A stretch of DNA of 64,000 nucleotides from assembly GCF_014652135.1 (NCBI RefSeq), contig NZ_BMYF01000002.1, forward strand, positions 62,001 to 126,000. Direction: 5' to 3'. The stretch is from Mongoliitalea lutea. Its GTDB lineage: Bacteria > Bacteroidota > Bacteroidia > Cytophagales > Cyclobacteriaceae. Numbering within the stretch: the stretch's first letter is position 1; every line of letters begins with the position of its first letter. The position numbers and the translations under genes were made by a program. Shown here piece by piece: positions 43,590 to 52,693 of the stretch. A model generated the notes under the pieces. The model had not been told where the DNA came from. It ran no database searches and saw only the letters and a list, made by a program, of their open reading frames with translations.

Positions 43590-45263
43590 TTAGAATAAAC
43601 CTATAATATTGCCATCTTCATCTATGTCTATCATTTCAGCAGCGGGAGCGGAGGGAAGTCCCGGCATGCGCATGATAGTTCCTGCCAAAGGAATGATAAA
43701 TCCAGCGCCTGCTGCGATATCAAATTCCCGGATTTTGATCGTAAAACCTGTGGGTTTATTCGTAAGCTTTGGGTCGTCGGATAGGGAATATTGAGTTTTG
43801 GCTATGCAAACGGGTAGCTTATCTAAACCGATTTTTGCAAACATGCGCAGTTGTTGCTTGGCTTTGACACTGTACTCTACTTCAGCTGCTCCATAGATTT
43901 TACGAGCAATCGTATCGATCTTTTGCTCTATACTCCAATCAAAATGATAGAGCGGCGTAAAATTACTCAAACCACCTTCTGCAACCGCCTTGACTGTACG
44001 TGCTAAGTCCACGCAACCTTCTCCACCCTTTGCCCAAGCTTCACATACCTCTACTTTTACACCTAATTTCTCACAATACCCCTTAATTACGGATATTTCC
44101 TCCTGACTATCTGTAATAAATTGATTGATGGCTACTACGGGTTCTAATGTAAAGTGCCGCATGTTTTCAATATGTTTATCCAAATTAGCTAAGCCAGTAG
44201 CTACTGCTTTTGGGTTAGGTTCTTTTAGATTGACTATGGCAACTCCTGCATGTGATTTTAGTGCTCTAATAGTTGTTACAATGACGGCAGCATCAGGCTT
44301 TAACCCTCCATACTGACATTTCAGATCCAAAAACTTTTCGCCTCCCAAGTCCGAAGCAAAACCTGCCTCTGTTACCACGTAATCAGATAAACTTAACCCC
44401 ATTTTGGTAGCTAAGATTGAATTGGAGCCTTGAGCAATATTGGCAAAAGGCCCTCCATGGATAATGGCAGGATTACCTTCGATAGTTTGGACCAAATTAG
44501 GCATAATCGCATGCTTTAATAAAGCAGTCATCGCACCATGGGCTTTCAACTGATGTGCGCGAACCGGTTCATCTTGATAAGTGTAGGCTACTATGATGTT
44601 GCCCAATTTTTCTTTTAGGTCCATCAAACTATTGGCTAAGCAAAGAGCAGCCATGACTTCTGATGCAGCGGTAATGTCAAAGCCTGACTCCCTTGGGACA
44701 CCTTGGGCAGACCCTCCCAAACCAATGACAATATCCCGCAGTGCCCGCTCATTCATATCCATAACCCGCTTCCAAATGATTTTCCTTGGATCGATATTGA
44801 GCATATTTTTTTGACTATGGATATGATTGTCCAAAAGTGCCGCTAACAGATTATGCGCCTTTTCAATCGCAGAAAAATCTCCTGTAAAATGTAAGTTGAT
44901 AGATTCCATGGGCAATACCTGAGAGTAGCCACCACCGGCTGCACCGCCTTTCATCCCAAATACAGGACCTAAAGATGGTTCACGCAAGACTACCGTAGTT
45001 TGAACTCCTATTTTATTCAATCCTTCTGCTAGTCCTATAGAAACAGTAGTTTTCCCTTCTCCCGCTGCTGTAGGGGTAATGGCAGTTACTAAAATCAGTT
45101 TTTTCCCTTTCATACGCTGGGGATCGATCAGCTTTAGGGGAAGCTTTGCTGTATATTTTCCGTATGGTCGGAGGGTTTCTTCGTGTATTCCCAGTTTGGC
45201 AGCAATCTGGGTGATGGGTTTCATTTGGGTAGCTTTGGCAATTTGTAGGTCTGTAAGATGCAT
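43590..45263 (-). CDS. fhs: Formate-tetrahydrofolate ligase
   Basis: This enzyme makes 10-formyl-tetrahydrofolate from formate, ATP and THF in one-carbon metabolism. The ATP-binding loop TPTAAGEGKTTVSIGL is near residue 60, and other family blocks are SLGPVFGMKGGAAGGGYSQV and FADLGGEKFLDLKC-like GFASDLGGEKF. I start at the ATG at 45263 (MHLTDLQIAKATQMKPI), giving 557 residues, the usual size; the open frame reaches 45311, but the extra 16 residues are not conserved. It is a single gene, divergent from the S9 peptidase gene. Confidence 0.95.
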   Translation of the reverse strand: MHLTDLQIAKATQMKPITQIAAKLGIHEETLRPYGKYTAKLPLKLIDPQRMKGKKLILVTAITPTAAGEGKTTVSIGLAEGLNKIGVQTTVVLREPSLGPVFGMKGGAAGGGYSQVLPMESINLHFTGDFSAIEKAHNLLAALLDNHIHSQKNMLNIDPRKIIWKRVMDMNERALRDIVIGLGGSAQGVPRESGFDITAASEVMAALCLANSLMDLKEKLGNIIVAYTYQDEPVRAHQLKAHGAMTALLKHAIMPNLVQTIEGNPAIIHGGPFANIAQGSNSILATKMGLSLSDYVVTEAGFASDLGGEKFLDLKCQYGGLKPDAAVIVTTIRALKSHAGVAIVNLKEPNPKAVATGLANLDKHIENMRHFTLEPVVAINQFITDSQEEISVIKGYCEKLGVKVEVCEAWAKGGEGCVDLARTVKAVAEGGLSNFTPLYHFDWSIEQKIDTIARKIYGAAEVEYSVKAKQQLRMFAKIGLDKLPVCIAKTQYSLSDDPKLTNKPTGFTIKIREFDIAAGAGFIIPLAGTIMRMPGLPSAPAAEMIDIDEDGNIIGLF

Positions 45264-45428
45264 GGGATGATTGATTGTTTGGCTTAAAGTTACTGCAATG
45301 GAATGGTACATTTCCTGACTTTTGACAGGTTTTAAATTAAAAATTCATCGTGTTAATTTTCCTTTAGTATAAAATCTGGCGCGTATCAGCACATTCTTTT
45401 TTTACTTGTAGGTAAATTTAAATGAATC

Positions 45429-48278
45429 ATGATAGTTAGAAAAAAATACCTGTTAGGCTTAATTTTCTTATTTGCTGTCCTTAGCACCCAAGCACAGCAA
45501 AAAAGAGCCTTAACTCATGCCGACTATGACGGATGGGAATCTGTTTCTTCTGATAAAATCTCTGCCAATGGACAGTGGGTTGGTTTTGAAGTCAATCCAC
45601 AAGATGGAGATGGACGATTGGAAATTGTCAGTCATGGCAATGCGCAAAAACGATTTGTCATTCCTAGAGCCAACAGAATGTCTTTTTCACATGATAATAA
45701 TTTTGCCGTAGGTAGAATTGTAGCTGAAAAGGACTCCATCAAAATGTTGAGGCTAAAAAAGACCAAGCCCGATGATATGCCCAAAGATAGCTTATTTATC
45801 ATCAACCTTGCGACAGGGACTGTTGAGAAGTTGGCTAGAGTAAAGTCTTTCGCTACGCCTGACAAAGTTGGGAATTGGTTAGCCGTTCATTTTGAAAAAG
45901 AGTTGCCTCAAAAACCAGCGAAACGAGAAGAAGGGGATACGACTAAAGTAGTGGCACCTGAAAGGCCTAAGAAGACAGATGGGACCACACTTCTCGTAAG
46001 ATCATTTGATGGAAGGATTTCCTATGAATATGACAGGGTAAAATCCTATGGATTTTCTGAAAATGGAGGGTTTTTGTATTATGTAAAAGCGACGGAGGAT
46101 ACCTTGAAAAATGCAGGTATTTTCTTAGTGGACTTGAAATCAGGCGTTTCTCAAACGATCGATACGGGAAAGACCGATTACATGTCTCCAAAAATCTCTG
46201 ATTCCAACAAGTTCTTGGCATTCCTTACTACGGAAGATTCCTTGAAAGCGAAAAAGCCTTATTACGACCTTTACCTATTTGATATCGCAAAGACGAGCAA
46301 TCAGAAAATAGCAGGAAAAAATACCCCAGGAATTCTTGCAGGTGGCATGGTCAGCAAGTCTGGAAGAATAAATTTTTCTGCAGACGACAGCCAAGTTTTT
46401 TTCGGTACCACTTTGGATTATAAGGATTACGCATATGAATCTGATACCACCATTTTGGATGATGAAAAAGTGAAATTAGACATTTGGGGCTGGCAAGATG
46501 CTGAAATCCAACCTATGCAATTGAGAAATAAGGGTAGGGAAGAAAATAGAAGTTTCCTTGCTGCTTACAATATCAAGGATAAGAAAGTGGTTCAAATCGG
46601 AGATCAGCAGGTGTATAGCATCAACTATGATCCAAAATCAACCCTTAAAATCGCGGTAGCTACAGATGATTCTCCTTATAGAAGGGAGTATAGCTGGAAC
46701 ATACAGATCGGAAGAGATACCTACTTGGTAAATCTGGAAACAGGTACCAAAACATTGATCAAAAAAGCATTGTCAGGAAATCCACAGTTGTCACCTGCCG
46801 GAAAATACGTCTATTGGTATGATGGAAGCGATAGTGCTTGGGTTGCTTTTGATATTGCAAGTAAAACCTTCAAAAATCTAAGTAAAGGCTTGGATGTCAA
46901 TGTTTACAATGAGCAGCATGATTCACCATCCCTTCCGGGAAGCTATGGTGCCGCTGGTTGGTTGAAAGATGATAAAGGATTCTTGCTTTATGATAAATAT
47001 GATATTTGGAAAATTGATCCAACAGGAAAAGCAGCTCCTCAAAATATTACGTTAGGTGTAGGTAGAGCTCAAACGATTGAGTTTAGAAGACAACGATTAG
47101 AAGTAGAGGAAAGAGAAGGTATTGAGCCTTCATTACCTTTTGTTTTGACCGCTTTTCATGAATTCAACAAGAAAAACGGATATTTCATGGGTGATATCAC
47201 TGGTAAAAAGGCTCCTACTGAAATCTTATTTACTGACAATAGGTATTTAGGATTAAGCAAAGCAGAAAATGCAGATCTCCTGACCGTGAGAAGGTCAACC
47301 TATCAGGAATATGCTGATGTGTATGCTACAGATATGAAGATGTCAACTTTGACCCAATTATCTTTTGCCAATCCACAGCAAGCTCAAGTCAACTGGGGTA
47401 CAGTAGAATTGGTGAATTATCTCACGAATGATAATGTCCCGCTTCAAGGATTGTTATTCAAGCCAGAAAATTTTGATTCATCGAAAAAGTACCCCATGAT
47501 GGTGTATTTCTACGAAAGAAATTCTGATGGCTTGCACAATTACAGAGCTCCTGCTCCGAGCGCCTCTACCATCAATATCCCGTATTTTGTAAGCAACGAG
47601 TACTTGGTGTTTGTTCCTGATATCAAATATGACTTAGGCCTTCCAGGACCAAGTGCCTACAATTGCATCATCCCGGGTGTTCAGGCGATTGTTGCCAGAG
47701 GTTTTGTTGATGCGGATAATATGGCTATTCAAGGTCAAAGCTGGGGTGGATACCAAGTGGCGCATTTGATTACGAGAACCAATATGTTTAAAGCAGCTGG
47801 CGCAGGTGCTCCAGTAGTCAATATGACTTCTGCTTATGGTGGAATTCGATGGGGGACAGGGATGAGCAGAATGTTCCAGTACGAACAGACGCAGAGTAGA
47901 ATCGGTGGTACCTTGTGGGAAAAACCGATGTATTATTTACAAAACTCTCCTTTATTCTACATGGATCGGGTGAAGACTCCCGTATTGATCATGCACAATG
48001 ATGCTGATGGAGCTGTTCCATGGTATCAGGGTATAGAGATGTTTATGGCATTGAAGCGTTTAAATCAGCCAGCTTGGTTGCTGCAGTACAATGGAGAAGA
48101 CCATAACTTGGTACAAAGAAAAAACAGAAAAGATCTCTCTATACGATTATCTCAATTCTTCGACCATTACCTTAAAGGCGCCCCTGCACCACTATGGATG
48201 ACCGAGGGACTTCCTGCCGTAGAAAAAGGAAGAACTTTGAAGTATGAGTTAGGGGATGGAGGTGACAGTGAGCAGTGA
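45429..48278 (+). CDS. S9 family prolyl oligopeptidase-like peptidase (exported)
   Basis: A 949-residue exported serine peptidase. The signal peptide ends LSTQAQ (residue 23). A long beta-propeller-like region precedes the C-terminal alpha/beta-hydrolase domain, with nucleophile S771 in GQSWGGYQ, the aspartate in HNDADGAVPW and the histidine in NGEDHNL. It probably cleaves peptides in the periplasm. The last four residues (DSEQ) and the stop codon are encoded by a tandem heptamer repeat that continues into the intergenic region, so the C-terminus may have been altered by that element. Confidence 0.92.
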   Translation: MIVRKKYLLGLIFLFAVLSTQAQQKRALTHADYDGWESVSSDKISANGQWVGFEVNPQDGDGRLEIVSHGNAQKRFVIPRANRMSFSHDNNFAVGRIVAEKDSIKMLRLKKTKPDDMPKDSLFIINLATGTVEKLARVKSFATPDKVGNWLAVHFEKELPQKPAKREEGDTTKVVAPERPKKTDGTTLLVRSFDGRISYEYDRVKSYGFSENGGFLYYVKATEDTLKNAGIFLVDLKSGVSQTIDTGKTDYMSPKISDSNKFLAFLTTEDSLKAKKPYYDLYLFDIAKTSNQKIAGKNTPGILAGGMVSKSGRINFSADDSQVFFGTTLDYKDYAYESDTTILDDEKVKLDIWGWQDAEIQPMQLRNKGREENRSFLAAYNIKDKKVVQIGDQQVYSINYDPKSTLKIAVATDDSPYRREYSWNIQIGRDTYLVNLETGTKTLIKKALSGNPQLSPAGKYVYWYDGSDSAWVAFDIASKTFKNLSKGLDVNVYNEQHDSPSLPGSYGAAGWLKDDKGFLLYDKYDIWKIDPTGKAAPQNITLGVGRAQTIEFRRQRLEVEEREGIEPSLPFVLTAFHEFNKKNGYFMGDITGKKAPTEILFTDNRYLGLSKAENADLLTVRRSTYQEYADVYATDMKMSTLTQLSFANPQQAQVNWGTVELVNYLTNDNVPLQGLLFKPENFDSSKKYPMMVYFYERNSDGLHNYRAPAPSASTINIPYFVSNEYLVFVPDIKYDLGLPGPSAYNCIIPGVQAIVARGFVDADNMAIQGQSWGGYQVAHLITRTNMFKAAGAGAPVVNMTSAYGGIRWGTGMSRMFQYEQTQSRIGGTLWEKPMYYLQNSPLFYMDRVKTPVLIMHNDADGAVPWYQGIEMFMALKRLNQPAWLLQYNGEDHNLVQRKNRKDLSIRLSQFFDHYLKGAPAPLWMTEGLPAVEKGRTLKYELGDGGDSEQ

Positions 48279-48346
48279 ACAGTGAGCAGTGAACAGTGAG
48301 CAGTTGGTAATTTGGAATTAAGAATTAAGAATGAAAAATGGAATTC
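48267..48346 (+). repeat. AGTGARC heptamer array with AAGAATTAAGAAT tail
   Basis: Five heptamers alternate AGTGAGC and AGTGAAC from 48267 to 48301, then AGTTGGTAAT and a tail with gaattaagaattaagaatga. The array starts inside the S9 peptidase gene and supplies its stop codon. A related sequence lies at the 3' end of the P-ATPase gene. Confidence 0.75.
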
Positions 48347-48446
48347 TTTCTGCGAACCTGCGAGTGTGGTTTTATCTGTTAATTGTTAAATGTTAACATG
48401 TGGACTAGTGTTTCAAGCACTGCTTTCCTATTAGGTACACTGGTTT

Positions 48447-48546
48447 GTGGGTTTTAACCCACGACTGAAATTGAAGTTTTGGTACAAGACCTATCCGAAT
48501 TTCCAAAGAATCCACCCATCAATAGCCGTGGCTTTTAAGCCCCGGC
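48447..48546. repeat. Two REP-like palindromes
   Basis: GTGGGTTTTAACCCAC at 48447-48462, and a 22-base hairpin at 48525-48546 (arms GCCGtGGCTT and AAGCCcCGGC). They are similar in style to those at 15286-15377. Confidence 0.6.
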
Positions 48547-48612
48547 ATTGGTGGGGAATAGTAAAGAATGTTAATTGACTTACAGCGACTGATTCGCTAT
48601 TTTGTCAAAAGC

Positions 48613-48648
48613 AAAAAGCCTTCCTGGGTTTCCTGGAGGGCTTTTTTT
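48613..48648 (+). terminator. Intrinsic terminator
   Basis: A 12-bp stem with one G-U pair (AAAAAGCCTTCC at 48613-48624, GGAGGGCTTTTT at 48635-48646) with seven T residues. It is 334 bases past the S9 stop. Confidence 0.8.
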
Positions 48649-48745
48649 ATATTTTTCTTATGCTGTAAACATCACCTGCTCTTTGGGAGAAGTCTTTCTC
48701 AATCGGATCAAAATTAAAAAAATAAGACATTTTTCACCTAATAGT

Positions 48746-48789
48746 TTTGTTGAATTATTTTTAATTCTATATTTGTAGAATATACTACA
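48746..48789 (+). promoter_or_regulatory. BlaI-type promoter with overlapping operator
   Basis: TTTG (48746-48749), 18 bases, then TATATTTG (48768-48775), an exact consensus. The dyad TGTAGAATATACTACA (48774-48789) has TGTAG/CTACA arms like BlaI/MecI operators and overlaps the -7 box and start point, so repressor binding would block transcription. It is 12 bases before the start codon. Confidence 0.65.
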
Positions 48790-48801
48790 CAATTATAGAA
48801 G

Positions 48802-49173
48802 ATGAACCTATCCAATGCCGAAGAACAATTGATGAATCTGATTTGGGAAAAGCATAAGGTGTTTATGAAAGACATCTTGGAAGCTTATCCCGAACCTAAA
48901 CCAGCAAGTACAACCATTGCCACACTTTTGAAGCGATTGCAGGATAAAGGAGCGATTGCTTTTGAAGTATTTGGGAATTCCCGTGAGTATTACCCTTTGA
49001 TTGAAAAAAACAATTACTTCTCTAAAAAAGTACAGGTGATGATCAAGGATTTTTTTAACGGTTCGCCGGCCCAATTTGCGTCTTTTTTTACACAAGAGAC
49101 GGACTTAGATACCGAAGAGCTTGAAGCGCTCAAAAAGATTATTGAAGACCAACTAAAATCCCAACAGCCATGA
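48802..49173 (+). CDS. BlaI/MecI/CopY family repressor
   Basis: A 123-residue winged-helix repressor: LSNAEEQLMNLIWEKHKVF, then the recognition helix in PASTTIATLLKRLQDKGAI and a C-terminal dimerisation region. In staphylococci the repressor is cleaved after a signal from its membrane metalloprotease partner. The partner here overlaps its stop (ATGA). A TGTA/TACA dyad lies over its promoter, which predicts self-repression. There is no beta-lactamase in the neighbourhood. Confidence 0.92.
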   Translation: MNLSNAEEQLMNLIWEKHKVFMKDILEAYPEPKPASTTIATLLKRLQDKGAIAFEVFGNSREYYPLIEKNNYFSKKVQVMIKDFFNGSPAQFASFFTQETDLDTEELEALKKIIEDQLKSQQP

Positions 49174-50891
49174 TTGTTTTCATCCTCAAATCTACCATAG
49201 CCTTGACGCTATTACTGGCTTTGTATCAGCTTTTTTTGATTCGTGAACGTATGTTTACATTTAATCGGTTTTATCTGATTTTCTCAGTGCTTTTTGCATT
49301 ATCTCTTCCTTTTATATCACTTCCTTCATTTATTGAAAAACCAAGTTTTGAAATCCTTTCCGATGAATTGATTTTCTCCAATTCATTACCAGACGTATCA
49401 TCTGATATACTTCCAGAAAGAAACACAGCGACAGCCAATACTGAAGCAGTGGTCCCAACTACCTCCAAGCCATCACCGATCCCTTGGTCATCCATTTTGT
49501 TGTTGGTTTACGGTTTAGGAGTGCTCTTTTTCTTATCCAGATTTGTGTGGCAACTGTTTCAATTAAGAAGCATGGTCCAAAAAGGGGAGCTAATTCAGCA
49601 AAAAGGGGTCACCTATGTACTATTGGAAGATGTAGTGCTTCCTTTTACCTTTCTGAATTACCTTTTTGTCAACAAAGAAGAGTATCATACTGCTAGCATT
49701 GAAAAGGCCATTTTGGATCATGAGCTGGTTCATATCCGGGAAAGACATTCTTGGGATATTATTTTGTTGGAATTGGTGAAAATTGCCTATTGGTTTAATC
49801 CGCTCATCAGTTTGTATAAAAAGTCTGTACAGCTTAATCATGAATTTTTGGCTGATGCAGGAGTACTGCGTCAACCAATCAACAAAGCCAGCTATCAGTA
49901 TTTACTGCTACAGAAAGTTTCTATCTATGCATCCCATCAAACCCTAAGTTCTGCATTTAATTTTCAAGTGACCAAGCGAAGATTGTTGATGATGGGAAAA
50001 AGAACCAATACGCTTAGAAAAATAGGATTGCAAACATCTGCATCTGCTTTGTCTTTTCTTCTAATGCTTACACTTTCTTCTAATCAGATGCCTATTAACT
50101 CTGAAATTATAAATTTACATTTTAACAGCGGAGTAGAACAATTTGAAGCAATTCTGGCTGAAGGATTTTCGGAAGAAAAACCATTTGTACTTGAGCTTCA
50201 TAAAGTGGATTTAGAGAGCTTAAGAAATGTTTACCTAACCCTCAATAATGAGGAACGCAAGCAAATATCTCAATTTCCTTTCTTCGAAGAATCAGCTTTT
50301 AGAGAACTCCTACTTTTACAACAGGCCTATCCAAGGGTGATCACAACTTTTGTATTTCGTCATCCACCTGAAAAAAAATCCATAAAAGCTGAAATGTATG
50401 AAGTCTGGAAAAAGACTAAAAATGTTGGGTTATGGATTGATGATCAAGAACAGCCAATAGCGGTTCTGGAAAATTTCGATACGGTTGATTTTGCATTATT
50501 CGAGGTAAGGGAAACAGCGCCAAAAAAATTCTTAAAGAAGCCCGAATACGAAGTAAAATTGACTACCCACGAGTATTATCAACAAAAGTTTGTGGAAAGC
50601 CCTAAGGCTATTCAGACTATTAATACTCATTATGATAATTCCGACCAAGCCAGTGTTATCTATGCTTTGAGATACTACACAAAAGGAAATGGTGAAGGTT
50701 CCATGCTTTTTCCCGAAAATTTTGAGGCCTCTATGTTTTATCATTTAAGAACTCTATCAACAGAATCCTTTGACTTTGATGTACAAGGAGGTTCTATAAA
50801 TTATTCTGTGAAAGATAACTTCACTATTACACTATTTAAAGATGCAACCAATCAGCGGAAGAACTTTGTTTTTCCAAGTATCGACTTTTAA
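49170..50891 (+). CDS. BlaR1-like M56 family membrane metallopeptidase
   Basis: A 573-residue protein with N-terminal transmembrane helices and the zinc motif HELVH (H184, E185, H188), followed by LNHEFLADAGVL with the third ligand. This is the M56 peptidase core of BlaR1/MecR1. A further helix follows near residue 285-300. The remaining C-terminal 270 residues are not a penicillin-binding sensor (no SxxK-SxN-KTG set), so the ligand sensed is unknown. It overlaps the repressor gene and completes a two-gene signalling unit. Confidence 0.88.
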   Translation: MIVFILKSTIALTLLLALYQLFLIRERMFTFNRFYLIFSVLFALSLPFISLPSFIEKPSFEILSDELIFSNSLPDVSSDILPERNTATANTEAVVPTTSKPSPIPWSSILLLVYGLGVLFFLSRFVWQLFQLRSMVQKGELIQQKGVTYVLLEDVVLPFTFLNYLFVNKEEYHTASIEKAILDHELVHIRERHSWDIILLELVKIAYWFNPLISLYKKSVQLNHEFLADAGVLRQPINKASYQYLLLQKVSIYASHQTLSSAFNFQVTKRRLLMMGKRTNTLRKIGLQTSASALSFLLMLTLSSNQMPINSEIINLHFNSGVEQFEAILAEGFSEEKPFVLELHKVDLESLRNVYLTLNNEERKQISQFPFFEESAFRELLLLQQAYPRVITTFVFRHPPEKKSIKAEMYEVWKKTKNVGLWIDDQEQPIAVLENFDTVDFALFEVRETAPKKFLKKPEYEVKLTTHEYYQQKFVESPKAIQTINTHYDNSDQASVIYALRYYTKGNGEGSMLFPENFEASMFYHLRTLSTESFDFDVQGGSINYSVKDNFTITLFKDATNQRKNFVFPSIDF

Positions 50892-50943
50892 ATGGTAGTG
50901 GTTTTTATTTGGTTAGTATTCTATTGATTGTCATAAAAAACTG

Positions 50944-50961
50944 TTTCAGGATTCCCTGAAA
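50944..50961 (+). promoter_or_regulatory. Candidate operator of the fructan operon
   Basis: The palindrome TTTCAGG-ATTC-CCTGAAA has 7-bp perfect arms. It ends 4 bases before the -7 box TATATTTG at 50966-50973, a typical repressor site. The TTTC at its left edge is also the best -33 candidate (18-base spacing). Confidence 0.5.
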
Positions 50962-50965
50962 GTAC

Positions 50966-51046
50966 TATATTTGGAGTTATTGTCTTGAGAAAAAAGTTCC
51001 AAGGATGATAACGTGCAGAACTCAAATACATTACAATAACTCCAAA
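50966..51046 (+). promoter_or_regulatory. Fructan operon -7 element and 14-bp inverted repeat around the leader
   Basis: TATATTTG (50966-50973) matches the -7 consensus exactly. TTTGGAGTTATTGT (50970-50983) and its exact reverse complement ACAATAACTCCAAA (51033-51046) are separated by 49 bases. The second arm ends two bases before the start codon of the symporter gene. Confidence 0.6.
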
Positions 51047-51048
51047 CT

Positions 51049-52692
51049 ATGTTACTCGAACCATTAGACCTGATTGTTTTTATCGGTTACTGTTGCCTGA
51101 TTGTGGGCATGGGCCTTTTTGTCTCCCGTGAAAAAAAGGGGCATGTCAAAGATTCCAAAGATTACTTTCTTGCCTCCAAAGCCCTTCCTTGGTGGGCTGT
51201 AGGAGCTTCTTTAATCGCATCCAATATTTCTGCCGAGCAGTTTATTGGGATGTCCGGTTCAGGCTTTGCCATGGGCTTGGCTATTGCGACCTATGAATGG
51301 ATGGCAGCTGCTACCTTGCTGGTGGTAGCCATTTTCTTTTTGCCTGTCTACATCAAAAAAGGCATTTACACCATGCCTGGTTTTTTGCTGGATAGATACG
51401 ATGCCCGTGTACGTACGACTATGGCTGTTTTCTGGCTATTGCTATATGTTTTGGTTAATTTGACCTCTGTGCTCTATTTGGGAGCCTTGAGTTTGAATAC
51501 CATCCTGGATGTCAAACTGGAATATGGGATAGCAGGATTGGCTTTATTTGCCATGGTTTATTCGATCTATGGAGGCTTGAAAGCGGTGGCGTGGACCGAT
51601 GTCGTCCAGGTGGTGTTTTTGATCGCTGGGGGATTGGCCACGACCTATTTAGCATTAAATATAGTGGGATCTGGAGATGCTTGGGCAGGTTTGAACCTAT
51701 TGAGACAAGAAGTGCCGGGGCATTTCTCCATGATTTTGGATAAGGGGGAAATGATGATTCCCGATGGACAAGGAGGTACCAAAGATGCTTATTTAGATTT
51801 ACCCGGACTATCGGTATTAGTAGGAGGGATGTGGATTGTGAATTTAAGTTACTGGGGATTCAATCAGTATATTACGCAACGGGCATTGGCCGCCAAAGAC
51901 CTCAATCAGGCCCAATTGGGGATAATTTTTGCAGGCTTTTTGAAGTTGTTGATGCCGTTGATCGTAGTTATCCCAGGTATTGCAGCCTTGGTAATTGTCA
52001 ACAATGGAACTGATGTGAGTTTCATCCAATCCATGACAGACCCTGCTTCAGGTATCATCAAATCAGACCGTGCTTATCCAACCTTGCTTCAATTGCTTCC
52101 GGTTGGCTTAAAAGGATTAGCTTTTGCGGCTTTGACAGCGGCAATTGTTTCCTCCTTAGCCTCCATGGCTAACAGTACGTCTACGATTTTCACGATGGAT
52201 ATCTATCGTCAATACATCGATAAAGATGCATCTGAAACCAAACAGGTGAAGGTGGGTCGATTGGCAGCTATAGTTGCTTTTGTAGTCGCTGCTTTAATTG
52301 CTCCAGCCCTTGGTACATTAGATCAAGCATTCCAATTTATCCAGGAATATACAGGGTTCGTTTCTCCAGGGGTATTTGCCATTTTCTTCTTTGGAGTATT
52401 CTGGAAGAAGACTACTTCCAATGCAGCGCTAACCGCCGCAGTATTGACAATCCCTTTATCCACTGCTTTAAAATTTGGGATGCCCGCACTTCCGTTTATT
52501 GACAGAATGGGTGTAGTATTTTTGATTATCGCAGCACTTATAATTGCCATTAGTTTGTATGAAGGCAAAGGAAAAGACCATCCAAACAGCATCGATGTTA
52601 ATCGGGAATTGTTCCAAACCAGCATGACTTTCAAAATTGGAGCGATCGCAATATCAGCAATTATTGCAGTGCTTTACATAATTTTCTGGTAA
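51049..52692 (+). CDS. SSS-family sodium/sugar symporter (SGLT-type)
   Basis: A 547-residue transporter with about 13-14 helices. Family marks are YFLASKALPWWAVGASLIASNISAEQ-like text near residues 38-63 and the mid-protein YSIYGGLKAVAWTDVVQ. It would import a sugar with sodium across the inner membrane. It is first in a four-gene operon with GH32, an MFS sugar transporter and a PfkB kinase, so fructose or a short fructo-oligosaccharide is the likely substrate. The gap to GH32 is one base. Confidence 0.92.
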   Translation: MLLEPLDLIVFIGYCCLIVGMGLFVSREKKGHVKDSKDYFLASKALPWWAVGASLIASNISAEQFIGMSGSGFAMGLAIATYEWMAAATLLVVAIFFLPVYIKKGIYTMPGFLLDRYDARVRTTMAVFWLLLYVLVNLTSVLYLGALSLNTILDVKLEYGIAGLALFAMVYSIYGGLKAVAWTDVVQVVFLIAGGLATTYLALNIVGSGDAWAGLNLLRQEVPGHFSMILDKGEMMIPDGQGGTKDAYLDLPGLSVLVGGMWIVNLSYWGFNQYITQRALAAKDLNQAQLGIIFAGFLKLLMPLIVVIPGIAALVIVNNGTDVSFIQSMTDPASGIIKSDRAYPTLLQLLPVGLKGLAFAALTAAIVSSLASMANSTSTIFTMDIYRQYIDKDASETKQVKVGRLAAIVAFVVAALIAPALGTLDQAFQFIQEYTGFVSPGVFAIFFFGVFWKKTTSNAALTAAVLTIPLSTALKFGMPALPFIDRMGVVFLIIAALIIAISLYEGKGKDHPNSIDVNRELFQTSMTFKIGAIAISAIIAVLYIIFW

Positions 52693-52693
52693 A

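Larger units (their letters stand above)
48279..48801. other. Non-coding region between the S9 peptidase and BlaI genes
   Basis: 523 bases with, in order: the heptamer array, two palindromes (48447-48462 and 48525-48546), a terminator (48613-48648), and the BlaI promoter with operator (48746-48789). No credible open frame. Confidence 0.7.
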
